A DNA stretch of 35,266 nucleotides from assembly GCA_015680685.1 (NCBI GenBank), contig MNCI01000665.1:84753-120018 (forward strand), in the 5' to 3' direction. The notes beneath the pieces are model-generated. The model was not told where the DNA came from, searched no databases, and saw nothing but the letters and a program-made list of their open reading frames with translations. Origin of the DNA: Gnetum montanum (Eukaryota; Streptophyta; Gnetopsida; Gnetales; Gnetaceae). The position numbers and the translations under genes are program-made. Of this stretch, positions 10,531 to 21,477 are shown piece after piece. Every line of letters starts with the position of its first letter. Positions within the stretch are counted from its first letter, which is position 1.

Positions 10531-11375
10531 TGATGAAGTGCTATACAGTCAATGCGTCGACTAGGCCATGTATACAGGGTCCCATATACGCAGCCGCATT
10601 GATGTGGCCTCATCGACGTGGCCCCATTTATGCGAAACCTGTTTTAGCCTATAAATAAGTGGGCTTCTGCCACACTTAGGTATCTTTCAAGTAGTTGTAA
10701 AGAAGCCCTTGCAGTTTGTTTCCGTAGGAGTTAGACTATTTTCCGCAATGTGATGCTTGTAATTGTACGACACCTTTATTCGAGTGTGACGTACTTGAAC
10801 GTGCACATGACCGAAAATAAAGATGGCGATTACTTCATCATTGCAACATTCACTTAGTTTTAATTATTTAATTGTTATTGTTATTTATTATTTTCTTAGT
10901 TAATATTTCTTTACCATCATTTACTATTCTTGTTGTTAACTACAGAATGAGTACAACTTAACCATGAGCATTTAAGTGTGACTACTTGGTAACCTAGTAG
11001 CGCACCTAGGATCTATGCTTGGTAATCCCAGTAGTAGTTGTGCACGAGGTCCAAGATGTGTACAAATGATTAAGGAACGGATGCTCATCACACTTAGGCT
11101 AGCTTAGACTTCATTTCCTATTGCTTATTAGATTAATCAATATTATTTTCCATTGTCTCTAAGAGTAGCACTAGTTTAGGATCACATCATATGCCTCACT
11201 CTAGACTAAACCATACGTGACAGAGCAAATACTAGTCCAGGTGGGAAGATAGCAAACTGCAATCAACGTGTAACTATCTAGATACCACAACTAGCCTATC
11301 CACGGAGTTCGACCGGATCGTGCGTGAATGCTCGTATTCATATGGTTGAGTGTAGGGGTACCTCGCCGCTCATCA
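10531..11375 (+). repeat. 3' LTR of E2
   Basis: This 845-bp LTR runs TGATGAAG...CTCATCA with its TATA box at 10650. It is followed by the target duplication ACAAC at 11376-11380. Its U3 has an expanded, imperfect repeat block (GTATAC, CGACGTGGCC) compared with the 5' LTR. Confidence 0.92.
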
Positions 11376-11380
11376 ACAAC

Positions 11381-11798
11381 TAAAACAGAAGAGCTAAACT
11401 TGCATGACAAATGATTGTTTGGGCTATGCATTAGAAAAATTTGAAATGAGGATTAAGGATATTTAAAAATAAGTTTATGAACCTAAGGTGGGTTTAGGAG
11501 ACGAATGTATTTGGAACACTAAATTTCACTTTTTATATTAATTTTATTATAAAATTGATAGTGCACGTGTCATATTGCAATCTTACAAATTCTACCAAGT
11601 GTCACAATTAGAGATGGCCATGGAGACTAATTTATAGAAAGATCTAGAGGTAGGAACCTCAAAAATCCACACATTTTGTTCCAGTCATAAAGCCTAAATC
11701 ATCTTAATCCATAAGGACATAGAATACAAGTGTGTTTTTCATGATGGTGCTTATAGAAGCCATACCCAATAATGATTATAAGTTCTATAAAATTGACA
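11381..11798. other. Spacer, nothing recognised
   Basis: AT-rich sequence between the E2 target duplication and the LINE relic. No usable frame or repeat was seen. It may be untranslatable upstream parts of the same LINE. Confidence 0.4.
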
Positions 11799-12248
11799 TT
11801 GGAAAATTAGAAAGGCTATCTTATTATATAAAAAGGGGGATAAAAATATTTTGAACAATTATCAAATGATCATTGTGAGAAATATGTTTGCTAAGTTCTT
11901 GGGCACAATGCTAGAAAAGAGAATCAATTATTGGGCTAAAAGTAACCAAGTTAGGGCAAGATGTCAAATAGACAACATCACTCCACTATTGATCACTTAG
12001 TTATTCTTAGACACTGCATAGAGTTTGCCAAAATTCCTACTAAAATGTTTTTTATTTGTTTTATTGATTTTGCAAAAGCATATGATTCAGTGATTTGTAC
12101 AAAACTATGGTTGCACTTGCATAAAATTGGCATTCCTTCACATTTCATTACAACAACTCAAAGATTGTATGAAGAAGAGATTATTAAAATTATAGACAAT
12201 AATTCAAAGAAAAAATTTGTGGCATTTCTAGACTTCAAAACATTTTGA
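11799..12248 (+). pseudogene. LINE (non-LTR) reverse transcriptase fragment
   Basis: The frame starting near 11812 encodes LLYKKGDKN, then a NYQ segment and LEKRINYWAK, the N-terminal fingers of LINE-type RT; it stops at 11998. A change of frame near 11960 continues with HHSTIDHL and the motif-A block FIDFAKAYDSV (catalytic Asp codon 12066), then KLWLHLHKIGIP and a LYEEE segment, ending at 12248. The FADD-type motif B/C region, the endonuclease and the 3' tail are missing. It is therefore a short, frameshifted, dead fragment. The DFxKAYD form and the STIDH block separate it from LTR-element RT. Confidence 0.8.
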
Positions 12249-12691
12249 ATATTTTATTAGAAACCTTTGTTTAGCTTGTATCCTAAGACTTTAGTCCAAA
12301 AACTTTGTGCTCAGTGAAGAGGGAAATATAATAGCCTTTTCTATTTAAGGGGTTATGACTCCTCTTTCATTTTGATGCAGAGAGTCCATAGTAGCTACGA
12401 GAATATTGGAAGAGGGATATGGGATGCAAGGTGAATCAATTCTATATAAGATGGACCCTTTCAACCTGAAAAATAATTTTTTTATATTTTGTATTTTTGT
12501 AAAATAGAAACTTTGTACACTTTTTGGATATTTGAGACATGTGCTTATTTTTGGGTATAAATAATAAAATATAATAGATATAAAACTAACATTTGTACTA
12601 TATAAACCATGACATTGTTGATGCATAAATTTGGTCACACCAACACTTGGGGAAAGCTTGTTTGAGGAGACAATTGCCTAGGGCCCCTCCC
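12249..12691. other. Spacer before assembly gap, nothing recognised
   Basis: AT-rich, with no domain or repeat that I can name. It ends in CCTAGGGCCCCTCCC against the gap. It could hold the decayed rest of the LINE. Confidence 0.4.
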
Positions 12692-12803
12692 NNNNNNNNN
12701 NNNNNNNNNNNNNNNNNNNNNNNNNNNNNNNNNNNNNNNNNNNNNNNNNNNNNNNNNNNNNNNNNNNNNNNNNNNNNNNNNNNNNNNNNNNNNNNNNNNN
12801 NNN
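12692..12803. other. Assembly gap of 112 N
   Basis: The run of N hides the left boundary of E3. By comparison with the 3' LTR (18910-19090), 181 bp of the 5' LTR are missing here, more than the 112 N shown. Either the gap size is nominal or the LTR is truncated. Confidence 0.95.
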
Positions 12804-13420
12804 GAGTCTTAAAGTGAACAGATCTTTATTCCAGCAAATTGTACCTGAGCACACATTTGTGTACGACAATAAAGACAAAATTTCTGATAAACCTTGTAGC
12901 ATGTGGACTAAGCTAAATAGGATTTAATTACTGTTAAATGTTTAAATTCTTTCCTAGATAATTAATCTCTCTCAACCCTTGACTCTCCTAATTAAGTGCA
13001 TTCAGTACGATCGCTTCGAGCACATGTGTAATGCTTGGTAACCTAGTAACAAGGAGCATTTGGTAATCCCAGTAGCATTGCACTGGTTCAGGGTGTGTCC
13101 AGCAAGTGGGAACAGATACTGATGCTAGGACAATTAGAACTTAGTTAGTGAATAGTTAATGAAAATTAGTCACTTAGTCTCTTAACCTTTTCCCTCTTAG
13201 CATAAGGCGTTAACAAGATAAAAGACATAAAAATCATATACCTCAACCTTACTTAACTATACAACCGTGACACTACAAGTAAGTTTGGGAAGACATCGAT
13301 TGATTAACCTTAAGTGTTCCATTAGGGCGAGTAAGCACTTAGTCCTTGGAGTTCGACCGAATCGCACGTGAGACACTCGTATTTGTATGGTTGAGTGTAG
13401 GGGTACCTCGCCACTCATCA
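12804..13420 (+). repeat. 5' LTR of E3, left end in gap
   Basis: These 617 bp align end to end with 19091-19707, also 617 bp, by eye at somewhat over 90% identity. It ends CGCCACTCATCA. Confidence 0.9.
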
Positions 13421-13421
13421 T

Positions 13422-13440
13422 TGGCACCATTGTTGGGGAC
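13422..13440 (+). other. Primer binding site of E3
   Basis: TGGCACCATTGTTGGGGAC lies two bases after the LTR and is a diverged form of the E2 site. Its changes from the tRNA-Asp-like sequence are mostly transitions, in keeping with decay. Confidence 0.7.
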
Positions 13441-13565
13441 TTAGTTGTTTGTGCGCTACATAGAACATAGAAAATCATTCACATCATTGGGAGCTAGAAC
13501 GAACCCTTAGGGTTGATCAAAAGAAAAATAACATAACAGTAAACAGCACACAGAACAAGACTAAA

Positions 13566-16500
13566 ATGTCTTCTTCTTCGCACAAAAGCACTTCACGGTC
13601 TAGGAACAACACTAAAGACAGTCAGTGACACAACACACATAACCAAGAACTGCCAGTTCCTCAACAATTCCATGTGGTATATATTCATCACGATGAATAT
13701 GTACTTGACTTTACTTGTATTCTCCATCAAGGTGAACAACTGTGTTGGAGAGAGTTGGAAGGTAACATAGTGTTGCCTCCAGACCGTGCAACCCCCAACA
13801 TGCTCCTTCGTGCTCTTACACGAATAGGCATGTCACAATTGTATGCAAAATACATTGCATGTGAGCACCACGCAAGGGACTACCATCCCATAGAAATGCA
13901 ACGTCAACAGGACTTGCAACAGGAGAGATACTATACATTATTGAAGGGCAAAAGACCCCATAATGCTCCACCCATCTTAAGCGAAATTGAGGGTGGTGAA
14001 CCTATTTTAATAAGTTCCCCACAAAATGATGTTCCCCCTCCTAACGATGGTGAGGAGGTGATGTATCAAAACCTTCACTCCACGATTCACAACCCTGGTT
14101 TTGATCCCCACAAACACAAAGTTTTCAACAAGGGAACACAAACACATGATAAGGATGGGCATTCCAATTGTTATCACGATCGGGGTCGAGACCATCGAAG
14201 AGAGGGTAGGAAACAATGTCATGGTGATGGTTCTCCTTCTTCTTCACCTTCATCATTAAATTCACCCTCTCCTTCAATATTAGGATCCAGTCATAAGGAA
14301 CCTAACCGTGAGGATAAGGGTAAGCAAACTAAGAAACCTCGATGAGAGAGTCGAGAGCGAGGATGAGGGCACTCTAGAGAATCACAACATGGGAGAAGGA
14401 AAAGTAGGGAACCGCATAGACATCACAGACGCTACGAACGAAATGACCACGAAGAACCCCTACTTGCAACCTGAAGCATGTTAAACATCACGGAGGCTGT
14501 AAGAATTCCTACAAGGCGCTAGAAAGATAGTAGGATCAAGAGGTTAGACATGAATAATATCCCACGATTTGAGGGGGGATACAACGATGATCCTTAGAAC
14601 CACTTATAGGCATTTCACAATGCATGTGCCTTGCAGAATATTAAGAATGAATGGAAAAAGTTAAAGTTGTTTCCAAGGACACTGGTAAAAGAAGAAGAAA
14701 GCTGGTATCACTCCTTAGAACCGGAATCCATTCGAAGGTGGAGTATGATGCTAGAACTGTTTAACGATAAGTATCAAACGTACTCTTGGGTGTCCAACCT
14801 ACGAAAGCAAATCCAGGGTTGAAAGCAGGGAACTCATGAACCCTTGGATGCTACCATGGGCTGATACTATACACTGCTACATCATTGCTCAGGCCATGGT
14901 TACTCGCAACAGGGTCAACTATGCCATCTCGTAGATGGACTTAGGCATGAAACTAGGAGAACCCTTAGAACATATGCCCAAGGGAGATTATCAAAGCTTA
15001 GGTCCCATCAGATCCATAGATTGCTAGAGCAAGTAACTAAGGAAGAAGGAGAGCTACATAAGAGAGAAAGTGCGGAAGAGTACAACTGTGATCCTTCCCT
15101 CTGAAAAAGGGGAGTGAGATTCTATGAGGAGGAGGAAGAGTCATCACTTAAAGAGATGGTGAATAGGAAAACCTTTCTGCTCCAGAAATTAACAACAGAA
15201 GTGTCGGCCAAGGTAGATCAAATGTGGGACTCCTTAGATAATAAATTCAAAACCGTTCTCAAAATTGTAGAGGAGTCTAAGGAGCGAAGTAGTGACCATG
15301 ATAGAAAGAAAAAGAGGGATTTGGACCATGTACTTAAGAAAGGTAAGGGGAAAATGACTATCACCGAAGAGATTGTGGATTCTAATATGGACAATGACGG
15401 TGGATGTGAGATATGCCAGTATGACCATCCTAAGGGATGTTGCCCAGTAATCTCACATTTGTAAGAGTCTGGGGTGTATGCACTTAACCCATGACTTAAT
15501 AAATGGTAAACACGCTGACAGTTACCTTATCCCCAAGGTAACCTGAGGCAGTTCTACCAACCATTAACATATTATCCAAGTGCAACTCTGCCACAACCTA
15601 TTGAGCAACACCAGTAGTGGCAATACCCACAGTCATGGGGGATGCCACCACCTAGGCAATAATACCCTTACTGGCAACCGGATCCATATGGCTATTACGT
15701 GCAGCAGCCAATCTCTCCATGTGACTCTGTCAGTCACATGACCCCACAACGTCACTACCAAGCTCAGGAGTATTATAGGACTCCTTCTCCTAGGGGAGAC
15801 ACACCACATACATACCATCCTCCAAATCCATCCTCAACTCTCACACTGATAGCTCCATTACCACCCGCTCCAACAATGCAAGGGGAACTCCCCACTCAAC
15901 CGTAACAAAGCAATGCTATGAGAGCTGTAAACCTTCAACCCACTACTAGTTCTGACAACTGTATAAGAAGAAGATCTTTCTTCAAAACCCATAGTCCAAA
16001 CAAGCTCTCACAACCGCAAGCAGTTAAGCCTCCATACACTTCCCCATCAAATAAGGCTTCGAAGCTCCCTTCAAGCCAAAAACAGAGCTCAATGCATACA
16101 GTTATGTTAACACATGCTGTGATTAACTAGATTAAGGAGGGCCACCTTCTTAGGAAATTCTCCGATCCCAAAAGCCTTTTAATTTATCTCCAAGTTGCTG
16201 GGAATGAACCTTGTAAAGCTCTTCTAGACTCAGGTTCTGGAGTCAACTTGATATCGCAAGAAATGTATAAAGCCTAGAACCTACCTTCACTAAAGAAGAG
16301 CAATATTCGCTTAGAGCTGGTTGACCAATCCATCATTGTTCCCTTGGGACTGGTGGAGGACATCATTAACATTGTGTGTGGTTGGTCATACCTAGCTGAT
16401 TTCCTAGTGATATAAGTCAACAATGACAAAGGGGACTTCCCAATAATAATGGAAAGGGCATGGCTAAGTACCATGAATGCATGCCTAGGAATTGCAATCT

Positions 16501-17032
16501 TTCCCTAGAAATATCTAAGGAAAACACTTGTGGGAATATTGAGAAGAAGAAAGTTCTATGCATCACATATAGTGATACAGGATGTGATTGCATATAGGAA
16601 TGTTTAGCATTGCGTGCATGCAACCGATGTGCACCAAAGGTTAACATATAAAGGTGCCTATATGTAGCAACCACACAACAAGAATACACTGAGTGGTTGA
16701 TGGCTACTTGAGAGAGAAACTCACCAACATGCATGGAACTAACTGGGGGACCAACTTACACCCACGTAGAAAGCATAGATGCACTGGAGCAAGAGTGTCA
16801 CCAACTTTTAACTCTTAACCTAAAAACATCAATTGAGGGAAGTTGGAAACTCCTAAATGATTCAAACAAATGCTCCGATAGGAGAATACTAGTCTATGTG
16901 CAATAGACCAAATCTTATCATGAACCTAGAACGATCTATGCACATTGCACATCGGAGAAAGGACAACCTCGCTCATCATTTTGGATCTCCTCCTTCCAAC
17001 TTAGTCATGGGGGAGATGGCCACCTATGCTGA
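13566..17032 (+). pseudogene. gag-pro: Gag-protease polyprotein of E3, many stops
   Basis: From ATG 13566 the same frame holds a Ser- and His-rich N-terminal part, the capsid-like part (14570-15000; WYHSLEPESI, LFNDKYQTY, SGHGY), a charged linker, and an intact zinc knuckle at 15405-15443 (C-x2-C-x3-H-x4-C). A Pro-rich part and a retropepsin follow, with active site LLDSGSGVNLIS (Asp codon 16227) and PLGLVEDI. The frame is kept for about 2.9 kb. A single frameshift near 16480 leads to the tail ending QLSHGGDGHLC at 17032. In-frame stops include 13626, 14343, 14364, 14472, 14520, 14595, 14607, 14820, 14862, 15102, 15462, 15492, 15507, 15516, 15615, 16128 and 16649. Those at 15615, 16128 and 16649 are shared with E4. 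RT, RNase H and integrase are absent. Confidence 0.88.
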
Positions 17033-18138
17033 TTACTCAAGGCCCTTAGTTTCTTTATAAGTTTTTGTTTTACACATTTTTTTTTTTTGCAAATTTCTTT
17101 AACTTTTCTTGGTTTTTTGTTTTGCAACATCGTTCATACTTTTTCATTTTTGTGTGTGTTTGTTTATTTTGTTTGATTCTTCACCTAATAAGTGCTCCTG
17201 ATTGTGGTATGAACTGTATTCCATTGATTGCTAATGTTTGGTTTTTACCTTTGAGTTATAATGTTGATACTTTGGTATGGTTCTTTTGATATAACAAGCA
17301 ATGAGTCCACATCGTCCGTGCATCTATGAATTTCTATGGTTTCTCTTGGCTTGGAACTATATAGTCCCTTTCTTAAATAATAAGAACTATCTATGAATCG
17401 ATGACTGGGCATTTCTCAAACTAAGGACTCAAGGACTGAAAAAGAGTGTGACTTCAAGGGAACTTGATGCACTTGCGCTGGCCATTCTCTTGGGTGCTTG
17501 GATGTTTTCTTCTTGAGTTTTCCTTACCATGCTGATGTTGCTCCATTATCAGGAAGTTGAGCTAATAAAAATAATAGGTCTTTGCATGGTGTGGTTCTCA
17601 CACAAAATAAAAAAAAACAGTGAGAATTCAATGCACACCCCTTAGACGGAATAATCATTTGGGCTACAAGCACTGGTTATGGAACTAAAATAAACATGTT
17701 CCCTCTAACTAAGGCCCTTCTCACTTCCTACTTTCTCCTCTTTCATTTCATCGGAATGGTGGTGACACTTTGGTGGAAGCATTCTTGCTACTTCAGGTGG
17801 ATGGATTGGCCAAATGTATTAATGCGAAGTCATTGGATATGGTTGGTTTGAGGCTGGATTTGGAATGAGATCTACTAAGTCACATTAACCATTAATACAC
17901 AAGGGGCTGTACATCACCTTGTTCTTGAGACTCTATTCCATTTCTCTTCTTTCCATCATTCTTTCTCCATTATACACCTCATTGCCGGTTGTATCAATAG
18001 TTTATGTTTTGGTTGATGCATTGTTTTCTTTTTGGTGAATTCTTGTGGTTAAGACTTTAACTCTTGTTTTCAAATAACATTTTTAGAGCCTACGGACTCT
18101 TTGAATGTGGGATTGTCAGGGCTTTAAGGGCATGAGCC

Positions 18139-18158
18139 TGCTTTGGGGAGGATCCACT
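18139..18158 (+). promoter_or_regulatory. Conserved 20-base block, E3 copy
   Basis: TGCTTTGGGGAGGATCCACT differs by one base from the E2 copy and is preceded by GGCATGAGCC, which E4 and E5 also show in near-identical form. Confidence 0.5.
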
Positions 18159-18499
18159 AGCATTCCTATTTGGTGCATCCATTAATTTCTTTCCCAAAAA
18201 CATTTTCGCAATTACCATTTATTTTGTTCATCTTCATCTTTGACATCCATTTTATTGGCATTGCCGTTGTTTCTTTTTCTCCATCTTTCTTATTCCTTCT
18301 CTTTTTCCATTCTCTTGCTACCGAAGATTCACTCTCAGTCATGGGGGTCTTGGTCCAATTTTTTTGATTTTTTCTTAACCCCTACACCTCGGGTAGTCAC
18401 TAGTATTATATCTCCAGATCCGTATTAGCCATATCACAACTTAGCCAATGGACCTTACAATGAGGCAAGGTATTAATTGCATTATGATTCATTTACCCT

Positions 18500-18710
18500 T
18501 ACTAATATAAGACTGTGTTGCATATGCAGATGGTAATCATACAACAACAGATTGGATCTAGAGGAAACACTTGGAATGGACTGGTGCTGAAGCAGTTATG
18601 CAAGGAACAAAATTGATGATGCGCTTATGGATGGACAACGAAAAGCGCAATCTTGGCATCGATAGCAACAAACTTCTTCTTTTCTCTCTCTCTTCTCTCT
18701 TCTCTCTTAG
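18500..18710 (+). promoter_or_regulatory. Two candidate splice acceptors in E3
   Basis: CTAAT (18502) and TGTTGCATATGCAG ending at 18529 are followed directly by ATGGTAATC. A second candidate follows a near-pure pyrimidine tract and ends CTTAG at 18710. E4 has both (31303-31304 and 31135-31136, minus strand). E5 has the first at 29425-29426, and its second site has changed to AAG at 29605. Spacing between the two sites is 168-181 bp in all three copies. This suggests a spliced subgenomic RNA. Confidence 0.45.
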
Positions 18711-18896
18711 CTGCCATATAAGGCTGGATGTCAAATGTGCATAGTGTTTACTCTTGTTATCATGAACACTAATTTTATCATGTATTGTAATGATGAATCA
18801 TTCACATGTCACACCATTCACCATTAGTATCATTCAACTCAATAATCCCATACCTTTCCAATATTTTGTAAGGAACTCGAGGACAAGTTTTCATTC

Positions 18897-18909
18897 AGTC
18901 ATGGGGGTA
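18897..18909 (+). other. Polypurine tract of E3
   Basis: AGTCATGGGGGTA directly before the 3' LTR, the same as in E2. Two further AGTCATGGGGG copies lie upstream in this element, at 17003 (within the coding end) and 18337. Confidence 0.75.
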
Positions 18910-19707
18910 TGATGAGCCGTGATATCGCGTTGGCCCCTACGATATTGCTTATGCGATATCGCGGCCTGTCGTCATGTCTATATATAAGAGGTGGCTTTCC
19001 CTTGTTCAATCATCTAGATCTAGACCCTTAGCCAAACTATAGCAGTTTTACCACTCCAAAGTTAGAATAATTTCCATGTGCCCATAGTAGGAGTCTCAAA
19101 GTGAACAGATCTTTATTTGAGCAAATTGTACCTAAGCACGCATTTGTGTACGACAATAAAGACAAACTTTCTGATAAACCTTGCTGCATGTGGACAAAGA
19201 TAAATAAGATTTAATTACTGTTAAATGTTTAAATGCTTTCCTAGATAATTAATCTCTCTCAACCCTTGACTCTCCTAGTTAAGTGCATTCAGTACAACCG
19301 CTTCGAGCACATGTGTAACGCTTGGTAACCCAATAACAAGTAGTGTTTGGTAATCCTAGTAGCGTTGCACTAGTTCAGGGTATGTGCGACAAGTGGGAAC
19401 GAATACTGATGCTAGGATAATTAGAACTTAGTTAGTGAATAGTTAATGAAAATTAGTCACTTAGTCTCTTCGCCTTTTCCCTCTTAGCATAAGGCGTTAA
19501 AAAGATAAAAGACATAAAAATCATATACCTCAAGCTTACTTATCCATACAACCGTGACAATATAAGTAAGTTTGGGAAGACAGCGATTGATTAACCTTAA
19601 GTGTTCCATTAGGATGCGTAAGCACTTAGTCCTTGGAGTTCGACCGAATCACGCGTGAGACGCTTGTATTCATATGGTTGAGTGTAGGGGTACCTTGCCA
19701 TTCATCA
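18910..19707 (+). repeat. 3' LTR of E3
   Basis: A 798-bp LTR, TGATGAG to TTCATCA. Its U3 has GATATC at 18921 and 18955 and GATATT at 18941, and the TATA box is at 18979. It contains the GAGTCTCAAAGTGAACAGATC block also seen in E4 but not in E1 or E2, so E3 and E4 form a second LTR subfamily. Confidence 0.92.
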
Positions 19708-19712
19708 ATCGT

Positions 19713-19745
<33 letters not shown>

Positions 19746-21477
19746 CTCTAGGGAAGGTGTAACTTCTCTAGCACTACTGCCGTAGTTGCTACAATGTGAG
19801 AGAGGAAGACTGCCTACGTGCCAGGGAGTCGAAAGGGAATGAGAGAGATCGTTTGTTGTTCTGTGAGCCACATGCACTACTTGAAACATCGCCGCCGTAG
19901 AGAGAAATAGAGAGTGAGGAGGAGAGAAAGAGAGAGAAAGAGTACTTCCCACAATTCACATGGGGCATCAACTATAGTTGCTCAAAGCCTATTGTCGTTG
20001 GCCACCTCTAATGCACCATCATGGAGAGAAAGATCGTCCACCCATGTCCCCAACACCAAGATAATCTGCTAGCCTCAAGAAAACCACACGTCTCACATCT
20101 TGTGCATGGGCTGCGTTGTTGCAGACATAAATAAGAGAGAGAAAACACTCCTGGTATTGTTGGGAGACCCCCTAAGGATCTAATTTTGAGCTACTGGCTC
20201 CTACCTTCCCCACCCTGAAGACCAGCCCAAAAGCCCCCTTTTTTATAGTCGTTGCAACCAACCAATAATGGCGTCCATGTTCTGTTACAATGGTTTCACC
20301 ATTAATGACTGCAACCACTGCCATGAATGGCTACCACCTAGCGATTATCACAACCACCTTTGCATCAGTTACATTTCACATTTTGCTACCATTACTCATC
20401 TTTGTAGGGCACCATAGTAACTACCACCACTAGTGATATGTGTGTAACCGCAAGCACTTTCTCCACCACCATTGGCCAGTGATTACCACCACCCACATAA
20501 TGTTGCCACCACCTGGGAAAGAAAACTCCCACTATCCAGTGTCAATTGTAGCGCCACCATAACTCCTCCATGAATGCCCACGTTCACCATGTTCTGGGCT
20601 GTTGTCCATGTCCATATGGTCCATGACCATCAAAAACCGCAACAAATGTCATATATTCCTATGACCCAAATCTCAAAATTTTTCCTATGAAAACTGAAAC
20701 TCCTCACTTTATGAGTTTATTTGCTACGATGCTTTCTTGCCTTTCCTGCTCTTTTTTGGTTTTTGTTCAATTCTTCATCCTGGAGTTAGATCTAATATAA
20801 AAATTAAAAAAACAACAACAGATAATTAGTACTTTGTATGGTGTAAAACCTTAAAATCACAATAATATAAATACTCTACTAGAATTTTTTTTTTTTTTGC
20901 TGATCAAAGTTGTTTCTATTTTTTTAAAGAGAATTTACAACATCTTATTCCTAGGCAATTTTATCTTACCATTTCATGGCATTTTTTTTGTTAATGGATT
21001 TTTTGAGAAATAAATCTCTTGAATAAATAATGCTCAAAAATGCCATGAACAAATAAAGAAAGAGCAAACTTGATCGAGAGGGTAAAACTAAATTGGGTAA
21101 GTGGTAGAGAAATAGAGGAGGGATGAGTGATTCTGTTTTTAGTTATCTTATTACCTCGTCTAGTAGTCAGGCTTGGTTAACATCATTTCCTTTTAAAATC
21201 ATCTCGGCCAATATATATATATATATCTAAGCTAGTGGAGCGATTTCATGGGCTATGAGTAGAATTTAATTTTTTTTTTATTTTTTAAGTTATCATCACT
21301 ATTTGCATTCCAAATAATATATATAGGTAAACATAAATTGGTTAAAATAAAAGTTTATATATTTCGTATATGTTGATGAAGGAATACATTGCACAATTAT
21401 TGCAACAAACATTACAAAGCTGTATAATAGCATTGAGCAAAAGGCAAAATACAACGATAACTGTGAACTCAATATGC
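19708..21477. other. Low-complexity spacer, no gene
   Basis: Contains a (GA)n run at 19714-19742 with GA-rich sequence to about 19945, a region rich in CCA/ACC triplets at about 20230-20590, poly-T runs near 20886 and 21270, and an (AT)n run at 21211-21226. Frames crossing the GA run encode only Leu/Ser repeats and are not genes. No Helitron 3' end (hairpin plus CTRR) could be fixed by eye, although it should lie in or near this stretch. Confidence 0.55.
19714..19742. repeat. (GA)n microsatellite
   Basis: About 14 uninterrupted GA units start seven bases after the E3 3' LTR, so E3 inserted beside, or helped to found, this microsatellite. Confidence 0.95.

Larger units (their letters stand above)
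5573..11375 (+). mobile_element. Complete non-autonomous LTR retrotransposon (E2)
   Basis: Two LTRs (5573-6374 and 10531-11375) enclose 4,156 bp. The element is bounded by the 5-bp duplication ACAAC at 5568-5572 and 11376-11380. A primer site follows the 5' LTR and a polypurine tract precedes the 3' LTR. The only coding sequence is a gag frame; protease, RT, RNase H and integrase motifs are absent, so it would need proteins in trans. This matches the plan of plant gag-only elements (TR-GAG type). About 25 differences in roughly 300 compared LTR bases, mostly transitions, show an old insertion. The 3' LTR is 43 bp longer because of differences in the U3 repeats. Confidence 0.93.
17033..18896 (+). 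other. Long 3' non-coding region of E3
   Basis: 1.9 kb between the coding end and the polypurine tract, collinear with E4 (minus) and E5. It begins with a T-rich stretch and holds a block starting ATGTTCCCTCTAACTAAGG near 17696 that is an open frame only in E4. The 20-base block is at 18139-18158, a second AGTCATGGGGG at 18337-18347, an acceptor-like AG directly before ATG at 18528-18532, and a 35-base pyrimidine tract ending TTAG at 18674-18710. No long frame is open here. Confidence 0.65.
12804..19707 (+). mobile_element. Non-autonomous gag-protease LTR element (E3)
   Basis: Partial 5' LTR (12804-13420), primer site, gag-protease frame (13566-17032), a 1.9-kb 3' region and a 3' LTR (18910-19707). 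No RT, RNase H or integrase sequence lies between protease and the pol C-terminal tail, so the element carries an internal pol deletion. The last codons of the coding region match those of E5 pol. The sequence after the 3' LTR is ATCGT; the other target duplication lies in the gap. LTR comparison shows many transitions, so the insertion is old. Confidence 0.9.

Noticed and set aside
13348-13363. GTTCGACCGAATC-like T-loop sequence, present in all LTRs
   Set aside because: It resembles a tRNA T-arm, but no acceptor, D or anticodon arm can be fitted around it.
17065-17289. Phe-rich hydrophobic frame after E3 pol
   Set aside because: It comes from a T-rich stretch. The same place in E4 is a 33-bp tandem repeat and in E5 a different frame.
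19626-19952. 108-aa minus-strand frame with Leu-Ser repeats
   Set aside because: It runs through the (GA)n microsatellite and the end of the E3 LTR; the repeats alone create the open frame.
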